Of a stretch of 64,000 bases of DNA, positions 59,950 through 64,000 are shown piece after piece. Origin of the DNA: Rhizobium sp. SSA_523 (GTDB taxonomy: Bacteria; Pseudomonadota; Alphaproteobacteria; Rhizobiales; Rhizobiaceae); the NCBI RefSeq assembly GCF_030435705.1, contig NZ_CP129382.1, positions 1,178,001-1,242,000 of the forward strand. The letters run 5' to 3'. The translations under genes and the position numbers were made by a program. How positions within the stretch are numbered: the first letter of the stretch is position 1; the number at the start of each line of letters is the position of its first letter. Below the pieces are notes generated by a model. That model saw only the letters and a list, made by a program, of their open reading frames with translations, made no database searches and was not told where the DNA came from.

Positions 59950-60510
59950 ATGGCAAAGTTTCAGGTTCTGACCGGTGCGAAGCTCAACAACGCTATCAAC
60001 GGTTTCGGCAAGACGGTTGCGACGTTCGCAGAACGGGAACATCAGCTTGCATATTCGGCGCTGAATCATGTCGAGCTGCACAACGATCCGAAATATCTGA
60101 ATGCGCTCTACACGGTGACGCCGGTCAACTATCGCAAGGGCTTGGTCTCGTGGTCGACCGCGTTCGGAAAGGTCTCGTTCAACGCGGAGAGCCGCGTCTT
60201 CGAATATGCCAAGGGCAAGACGTCGAAGATGGACGAGGCGATGGAAATCGCACCGGCGAACTATGAGAAGTCGAAGGGTAAGCCGCGCGACGAAAAGACC
60301 TTCGATGAGGTGAAGTATCTGGAAAAGGTCGTCCAGACGCTGACCGAAAAGAACGCGGATCCGCGTGTACTGCAAGCCGTCAAGGGCGCTCTTACGCTGG
60401 CCAAGACACCGGCGGCCGCGATCGTCGAGCCAGCACCCCAAAAGCCCGCAAAGCCGGCGAAGGTGAAGGCCGTGAAGCCTGCACCGGCACAGATGGAGGA
60501 TGCAGCCTGA
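59950..60510 (+). CDS. Prophage early protein, function unknown
   Basis: A 186-residue protein. The N-terminal two-thirds is a compact domain (AKFQVLTGAKLNNAINGFGK, ATFAEREHQLAYSALNHVEL, NYRKGLVSWSTAFGKVSFNA). It is followed by a helix and a Lys/Pro/Ala-rich tail (PAPQKPAKPAKVKAVKPAP) suggestive of nucleic-acid or protein contact. It is the first rightward gene of the early operon. ATG 59950 has GGAG 9 bases upstream. A perfect hairpin after the stop may separate it from the small genes beyond. Confidence 0.75.
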   Translation: MAKFQVLTGAKLNNAINGFGKTVATFAEREHQLAYSALNHVELHNDPKYLNALYTVTPVNYRKGLVSWSTAFGKVSFNAESRVFEYAKGKTSKMDEAMEIAPANYEKSKGKPRDEKTFDEVKYLEKVVQTLTEKNADPRVLQAVKGALTLAKTPAAAIVEPAPQKPAKPAKVKAVKPAPAQMEDAA

Positions 60511-60843
60511 CAGAAACACGGTTGGTCCGTCATTGAAGGGGGGAGGCATTAGCCTCCCCTATTCATGTCCCTACGTAAGCGCAACTCTGTGCCCTTACGC
60601 GGCGACATGCCGACAATCCCATGGACGGGGCTGGCCTCACCACCCGCCAAGCCGCATGGGGACTCGTCGACGGGCGAGAGATAAAGAAAGCCGTGGGACC
60701 GTGATCTGATTGCGCTTGTGATCGGCCCCTGAAGCCAAGGAACGGGCACGAGAGACGCACATGGCGGTAGGATCCCGCCCTGTCCCGAGCATGACGGTAA
60801 AAGGCTCACCCCCTTTCGCAAGTATGCGACCACGGAGACCTCT
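60511..60843. other. Intergenic stretch after first early gene
   Basis: 333 bases with a terminator-like hairpin at its start and no supported gene. A 27-codon frame from ATG 60621 begins with DGAGLTTRQAAWGLVDG, which resembles the start of a DNA-binding helix, but it lacks a ribosome-binding site and is too short. It may be a remnant. Confidence 0.35.
60540..60559 (+). terminator. Hairpin after first early gene
   Basis: GGGGAGGC and GCCTCCCC form a perfect 8-bp stem with loop ATTA, 29 bases after the stop at 60510. It is followed by TATTCATG rather than a long U-tract, so termination may be partial. Confidence 0.6.
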
Positions 60844-61011
60844 ATGCTTTTCGCCACCCGCAAAATCGGGCGAGTCCGTCTCGTCTGCATCGGCAGGCTC
60901 TGCCTGGCCTTTGGCGTCATCGGGCGCCGCCCTCACACGCGCCGCCAGCCCGTCTGGCTTTCCGCCGATGGCGTCTGCCTTCGCCTGCCGGAGATCGCCG
61001 CCCATGGATGA
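60844..61011 (+). CDS. Very small prophage early protein
   Basis: A 55-residue basic protein starting at ATG 60844 (LFATRKIGRVRLVCIGRLCL at the start) with GGAG 6 bases upstream. The N-terminal ~25 residues are hydrophobic and basic, and the rest is Arg/Pro-rich (IGRRPHTRRQPVWLSADGVC). Its stop overlaps the next gene's start (ATGGATGA). The good ribosome-binding site and overlap are the main support; no family is recognised. Confidence 0.5.
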   Translation: MLFATRKIGRVRLVCIGRLCLAFGVIGRRPHTRRQPVWLSADGVCLRLPEIAAHG

Positions 61012-61177
61012 CCGGTTTCGCGACAAAGACGGCCGCATCGTGCCGGTCCACATCGTTCTCGCCTCTCTGCAGGACGGTCTTTTGCGTGAGGTGACCGCGG
61101 CGCTGGCAATGGCGGCGTTTATCGCTGCCATCACCGTCGGCTGCCAGCTGCTGGCACCCGTCCGCCTCCCGATCTGA
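61004..61177 (+). CDS. Small single-pass membrane protein, prophage early operon
   Basis: A 57-residue protein. A charged N-terminus (DDRFRDKDGRIVPVHIVLAS) is followed by a membrane helix (VTAALAMAAFIAAITVGCQLL). GGAG lies 10 bases before ATG 61004. It overlaps the 55-residue gene upstream by 8 bases. Single-helix membrane proteins in phage early regions often act in host takeover or exclusion, but nothing here fixes a role. Confidence 0.55.
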   Translation: MDDRFRDKDGRIVPVHIVLASLQDGLLREVTAALAMAAFIAAITVGCQLLAPVRLPI

Positions 61178-61376
61178 TCGACCTTCAAAGCCGCCCCGCG
61201 TGCGGCTTCCCCATCCACCGCCCTTGCTCTCGAACCCAGGAGAACGCCATGCGCGGGGGACCGTAAAGCCCCGCACCAATACCACCGGCAGGACCATGCG
61301 CGCCGCTGCCTGCCCGCGATACCAGCGCCGCGCACCCCCGACACCCCGCAACCATGCACCAATGGAGATTTAGGCC

Positions 61377-61562
61377 ATGGCTCGCCTTGCCCCTCGTCAC
61401 CGTGACGAGACCTTCCACACGCCCTCCTCTTCGCTCATCGATCCGGATATCGGGCACGATGATGACGAGTTGGACATTTCGACATTCATCGCCCTGTCCA
61501 TTCCGCGAGTGTCGGATCGACGCCCCCGCCCGGTCAGCTATGACGAGGTTCGCTATGGCTGA
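61377..61562 (+). CDS. Small acidic prophage early protein
   Basis: A 61-residue protein. A basic start (ARLAPRHRDETFHTPSSSLI) leads to a very acidic middle (DPDIGHDDDELDISTFIALS) and a basic end. GGAG is 9 bases before ATG 61377. It overlaps the following gene by 8 bases, supporting translation. The 200 bases before it (61178-61376) hold only a five-codon frame at 61249 (MRGGP) behind a strong ribosome-binding site. No function is recognised. Confidence 0.55.
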   Translation: MARLAPRHRDETFHTPSSSLIDPDIGHDDDELDISTFIALSIPRVSDRRPRPVSYDEVRYG

Positions 61563-61818
61563 AATAATGCGCCCGCTTATCAGCCTGCATGGCACCCGCC
61601 CCGACCAAATGGTCAACGCGCGGATCGAAGCGCGTGAGGCGGCGCGCAAGCTCATGGAAGCCCTTGGCCACACGGCGCCGAACGGCCGTGACTATGCCGG
61701 CCGGCCCGACGACTACAAGCGCGACTATGCGATCTATCGGAACCGCCTGCTGCCGCTGGACGCCCTCTATGACGCCCTTGGTGACGAGGCGCTCGATATT
61801 CAGGAGCGTGCTGCGTGA
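61555..61818 (+). CDS. Small prophage early protein
   Basis: An 87-residue, mostly helical, charged protein (EIMRPLISLHGTRPDQMVNA, RIEAREAARKLMEALGHTAP, then DYKRDYAIYRNRLLPLDALY). It overlaps both neighbours: ATGGCTGA with the gene before and GTGA with the gene after. Length, overlap and even codon use favour a true gene. No known family is recognised; it lacks membrane segments and cysteine motifs. Confidence 0.6.
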   Translation: MAEIMRPLISLHGTRPDQMVNARIEAREAARKLMEALGHTAPNGRDYAGRPDDYKRDYAIYRNRLLPLDALYDALGDEALDIQERAA

Positions 61819-61952
61819 TCACCGTCACCGTCACCTTCCGCAATGACAACCCGGCGACAATCTGGAACCGGCTCGCAGCCAGACTTGGACGCGAGCCGTC
61901 ACCGGCTGAGGCTGCCGATGAAGTGCGCCGCATTCTTCGCGATGGGCGCTGA
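61815..61952 (+). CDS. Very small prophage early protein
   Basis: A 45-residue protein starting with GTG 61815 (MITVTVTFRNDNPATIWNRL). It overlaps the preceding stop by GTGA, a typical coupling junction. The first strand is followed by a helix (EPSPAEAADEVRRILRDGR). No family is recognised. It is accepted because of the overlap and the absence of a gap in a tightly packed operon. Confidence 0.5.
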   Translation: MITVTVTFRNDNPATIWNRLAARLGREPSPAEAADEVRRILRDGR

Positions 61953-61972
61953 CTCAACTGGAGGATTCCCGC

Positions 61973-62209
61973 ATGCCCGCACTCGACCCCGCCGCCGTTG
62001 CCGCCTACGCGGATCACCTGGCCGCCGACGAGGCTTGGATGGACGAAATCCGCCGCGCTTTCCCCCGCGAATGGGCGGGCGACGTCCGGTACACCCCGCG
62101 CGCCCATGGTGAGCCCGGCACGCTGCTTGCCGCCGCCTATGAGCGGTATCTGGCAACGCGGGCGGAATGGGAGCGATACCTGCCGCATTATGAGCGGAGC
62201 GTGGCATGA
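61973..62209 (+). CDS. Small prophage early protein
   Basis: A 78-residue protein (PALDPAAVAAYADHLAADEA, then WMDEIRRAFPREWAGDVRYT, then LLAAAYERYLATRAEWERYL). It is helical and rich in aromatic residues. GGAGG (61960-61964) precedes ATG 61973. It overlaps the following gene by ATGA. No function is recognised. Confidence 0.6.
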   Translation: MPALDPAAVAAYADHLAADEAWMDEIRRAFPREWAGDVRYTPRAHGEPGTLLAAAYERYLATRAEWERYLPHYERSVA

Positions 62210-62541
62210 GCACCAGCTTCCCCACATTGACCGCGATCGCTGCGGTATTGGTGCAAGCGGCCTTTGGCGTCTTGCCCGACAAAGAACCGCCCCGCCCGCC
62301 AGTGGCCGCCCCCGTGGCGGCCATTCTTGTTTCGCCGGCACCTCCGCCGCCTCCCGCACCGGCTGAGGTCTTTGTAGAGTTGCCGGACTTGGTTCCGGTC
62401 CCAAAGCCGCGCCCTCAGCCGGTCCGCAAAGTCGTGCAGGTGCGCAAACATAAGCCCAAGCCGATCATCCGCCGCGCGCAACCAGCGCCACCCATACCCG
62501 CGCCAGTGCAGTGGTCCGTGTCCGTCCGCATAAGCCTGTGA
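62206..62541 (+). CDS. Proline-rich exported-type prophage protein
   Basis: A 111-residue protein with a hydrophobic N-terminus (STSFPTLTAIAAVLVQAAFG) that could be a signal anchor. A Pro/Ala/Val-rich stretch follows (EPPRPPVAAPVAA, PAPPPPPAPAEV), then a Lys/Arg/Pro-rich segment resembling TonB's periplasmic arm (VPVPKPRPQPVRKVVQVRKH). It lacks the TonB C-terminal domain. It overlaps its upstream neighbour by ATGA. A periplasm-spanning or cell-wall-contact role is only a suggestion. Confidence 0.55.
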   Translation: MSTSFPTLTAIAAVLVQAAFGVLPDKEPPRPPVAAPVAAILVSPAPPPPPAPAEVFVELPDLVPVPKPRPQPVRKVVQVRKHKPKPIIRRAQPAPPIPAPVQWSVSVRISL

Positions 62542-62608
62542 GGTCCACGCCCACCGTGCGTGGTAGCATCCGCCACCCCGCCAATCATGGCAACCTATGG
62601 AGACGCCC

Positions 62609-62824
62609 ATGCCCACCTACATCGTGCAGGTGCGCGCTATCCGCCACCTGACGGCCGAACTCACTGTTGAGGCCGAGAACATCTGCCAAGCCCGCGCCCA
62701 GGTCGCCAAAGGCTTTGGCTATCCCAACAGCATAAAATGGGATGAAAGCGACCCCGAAGACGAGCAGATCGAATCCGCTCGCGAAGATTACCCCGCGACC
62801 ATGCGCAACGGAGACCTGAAATGA
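62609..62824 (+). CDS. Small prophage early protein
   Basis: A 71-residue protein (PTYIVQVRAIRHLTAELTVE, then ENICQARAQVAKGFGYPNSI, then acidic DESDPEDEQIESAREDYPA). The beta-alpha-beta-like pattern resembles small phage proteins with a ferredoxin-like half fold. ATG 62609 has GGAG 6 bases upstream; ATG 62597 is less well placed. It overlaps the next gene by ATGA. Confidence 0.6.
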   Translation: MPTYIVQVRAIRHLTAELTVEAENICQARAQVAKGFGYPNSIKWDESDPEDEQIESAREDYPATMRNGDLK

Positions 62825-63726
62825 ACGCGATGACGCCCCTTGCATCCGCCACCTCCACCCTGTCCACACGCGCCATGCTGGTCAGTCTGTCCATCTCGCA
62901 GTGGTCCGGCCGCCGCCTTGATCGCGAGATCACGGACGAGGTCAACCAGCAGCACAATGCCGCGGCCGACGCCGGACGCTACAACAAGCTCCTTCTCCCG
63001 AAGGAAGCCCTGGCCGAGATTGTTTCGGTGGTCAGTGAAACGCGCGCCGACTTCCTCAAGCGCACCCTGCCGTGGATGGACAACGGCTCCCGGATTATGG
63101 CTGCAGATGCCTATATGGCGCACATGGCTTGGGTGCGCAGCCAGTCGAGCAAGTTTGATCGCGCTGTCGCAGACTTCATCTCAAAGTATCCCGGCTATGT
63201 GAACGACGCCCGCATCCGACTGAACGGCATGTTCAAGCACGAGGACTATCCCGACGTCGACGCCCTGCGCGGCAAGTTCGCGCTGGAGGTGAAGGTATTG
63301 CCTGTTCCTTCCTCGTCCGACTTCCGCGTCGACATGAGCGAAGCGCAGGCGGCCCTCATCAGAGCCGATATTGAGGAGCAGGTGAGCAAAGCGACGACTG
63401 CCGCAGTCAAGGACGTCTACACCCGCGTGGCGGACGTCACCGGCCGCATGGTCGAGCGGCTCAATGCCTACAAGCCAGCCGTCAAGAAGGGCGAGAAGGC
63501 GGAAGGCGTCTTCCGCGACTCTCTTGTCGGAAATGTCCGCGACCTGATCCAGATCCTGCCCGCCCTCAACATCACTGGCGACCCAGTGCTGACCGCGATG
63601 GCCGAGAAGCTGGCACCGCTGGCCGAGCATGACGCATCGGTGCTGCGCGACGACCCCGCCATCCGCAAGGACGTGGCAGCAGAGGCACAGGCAATCCTCG
63701 ACTCGCTGTCCGGCTACCTCGCCTGA
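62821..63726 (+). CDS. DUF3150-like prophage protein
   Basis: A 301-residue, largely helical protein. The pattern LVSLSISQWSGRRLDREITD ... WMDNGSRIMAADAYMAHMAW ... FISKYPGYVNDARIRLNGMF ... DYPDVDALRGKFALEVKVLP, then DFRVDM, matches DUF3150 as I know it. In integrative elements and some phages DUF3150 proteins are encoded near MoxR-type AAA+ and VWA-domain genes, sometimes labelled cobS/cobT-like. Their function is unknown. It starts by ATGA overlap with its upstream neighbour. Any AAA+/VWA partner would lie beyond the window. Confidence 0.6.
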   Translation: MNAMTPLASATSTLSTRAMLVSLSISQWSGRRLDREITDEVNQQHNAAADAGRYNKLLLPKEALAEIVSVVSETRADFLKRTLPWMDNGSRIMAADAYMAHMAWVRSQSSKFDRAVADFISKYPGYVNDARIRLNGMFKHEDYPDVDALRGKFALEVKVLPVPSSSDFRVDMSEAQAALIRADIEEQVSKATTAAVKDVYTRVADVTGRMVERLNAYKPAVKKGEKAEGVFRDSLVGNVRDLIQILPALNITGDPVLTAMAEKLAPLAEHDASVLRDDPAIRKDVAAEAQAILDSLSGYLA

Positions 63727-63809
63727 CGCACCACACCACAAACCACCACCCTGGGACGTTGGCGTACTGCCGGCGCCCCTTCCCGCGATCATGCAACCAG
63801 GAGAACGCC

Positions 63810-64000
63810 ATGGGAGACCGCGTCTATGCGTCGATCGAGATCGGCGGCCACCTTGAGACCATCGGAGAGGCTGAAACGCTGATCGATGCGCTGGTCCGCG
63901 AGGTGATCACCTTCAACCACACCGATGAGAAGATTGCATGCCTTGAAGACGGCCAGACGGCCCTGCGTACCATCATCGAGGCCGGAAAGACATTCGAAGG
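63810..64000 (+). CDS. Prophage early protein, truncated by window end
   Basis: The first 63 codons of a gene (GDRVYASIEIGGHLETIGEA, then ETLIDALVREVITFNHTDEK). CAGGAG stands 6 bases before ATG 63810. The sequence CCAGGAGAACGCCATG here also occurs at 61236-61251 before the five-codon frame, an unusual identity. No family can be assigned to the visible part; the gene continues past 64000. Confidence 0.6.
   Translation, partial: MGDRVYASIEIGGHLETIGEAETLIDALVREVITFNHTDEKIACLEDGQTALRTIIEAGKTFE

Larger units (their letters stand above)
27840..64000. mobile_element. Temperate myovirus-type prophage inserted at dusA (right end not in window)
   Basis: The element starts in the 5' end of dusA and runs past the window end. 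It contains a tyrosine integrase; a full set of head genes (TerS/TerL, portal, protease-capsid fusion, cement); a P2-like contractile tail (V, W, J, I, FI, FII, E/E', T, U, D, X); a lysis cassette; and a rightward early operon. All recognised structural genes have open frames without visible breaks, so the prophage may be functional. Gene-transfer-agent identity is unlikely because of the integrase, lysis cassette and contractile tail. Confidence 0.92.

Noticed and set aside
60621..60704. 27-codon frame with LTTRQAA-like text, considered as an excisionase/HTH gene
   Set aside because: Too short for a complete helix-turn-helix domain and lacks a ribosome-binding site; mentioned only as a possible remnant.
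60637..61362. Minus-strand open frame of 241 codons opposite the small early genes
   Set aside because: No domain-like text, Arg/Ala/Gly-rich, and the plus-strand small genes have ribosome-binding sites and overlaps.
27840..64000. Gene transfer agent cluster
   Set aside because: Integrase, lysis cassette, GpA-type terminase and contractile sheath/tube point to a temperate phage, unlike the siphovirus-type RcGTA cluster.

Overview
The window looks like a Rhizobiaceae-type alphaproteobacterial chromosome (Rhizobium/Agrobacterium/Allorhizobium group). The grounds are high G+C, cobT/cobS, an unusually long UvrB, an HWE-family histidine kinase, an extensin-like lipoprotein, a DUF1289/retropepsin-like gene pair, and ordinary alphaproteobacterial gene style. 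No rRNA, tRNA, CRISPR array or insertion sequence was recognised.

Positions 1-27,932 are ordinary host chromosome. In order: a TPR-type methyltransferase, a DinB-fold protein, a CopD/HemJ-like membrane protein, a 3-hydroxyisobutyrate-dehydrogenase-family oxidoreductase, an Lrp/AsnC regulator, a translationally coupled nuclease and uracil-DNA-glycosylase-family pair, a sensor kinase, cobT facing cobS, DUF1289 plus a membrane aspartic protease, a two-gene ABC-2 exporter, a kaiC-kaiB-HWE-kinase operon without kaiA, D-Ala-D-Ala ligase, an extensin-like lipoprotein, a Cache-domain chemoreceptor next to a perfect FNR/FixK-type box, an acyl-CoA thioesterase, a GGDEF-EAL protein, a methyltransferase, uvrB, a small protein and dusA.

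From the 5' end of dusA to the window end (about 36 kb, right end not reached) lies a temperate myovirus-type prophage. A tyrosine integrase sits divergent from dusA, a known phage integration target. Nearly all structural genes run leftward as one late block from about 58.2 kb to 29.8 kb. The order of transcription is: terminase small and large subunits, gpW-like joiner, lambda-type portal, prohead protease fused to major capsid protein, DUF2190 cement protein, P2-like baseplate V/W/J/I, tail fibres, sheath FI, tube FII, frameshifted E/E' chaperone, tape measure, U, D and X. The lysis genes follow: endolysin, LLH-type holin and overlapping Rz/Rz1. The head is lambda/HK97-like and the contractile tail P2-like, so the phage is a mosaic. 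Two rightward genes (secreted Excalibur protein and secreted thermonuclease) interrupt the late block like a moron, and a tiny phospholipase-A2-motif protein lies beside them.

A 1.4-kb stretch without supportable genes (58.5-59.95 kb) separates the leftward late genes from a rightward early operon of very small, tightly overlapping genes ending in a DUF3150-like protein and a truncated gene. The control stretch carries short iteron-like repeats and TCGTAC operator-like sites. The same TCGTAC core is strongly clustered around the integrase start, suggesting one phage DNA-binding protein acts at both places. Starts were chosen from Shine-Dalgarno spacing and overlaps. All family assignments are by reading the sequence; no searches were run.
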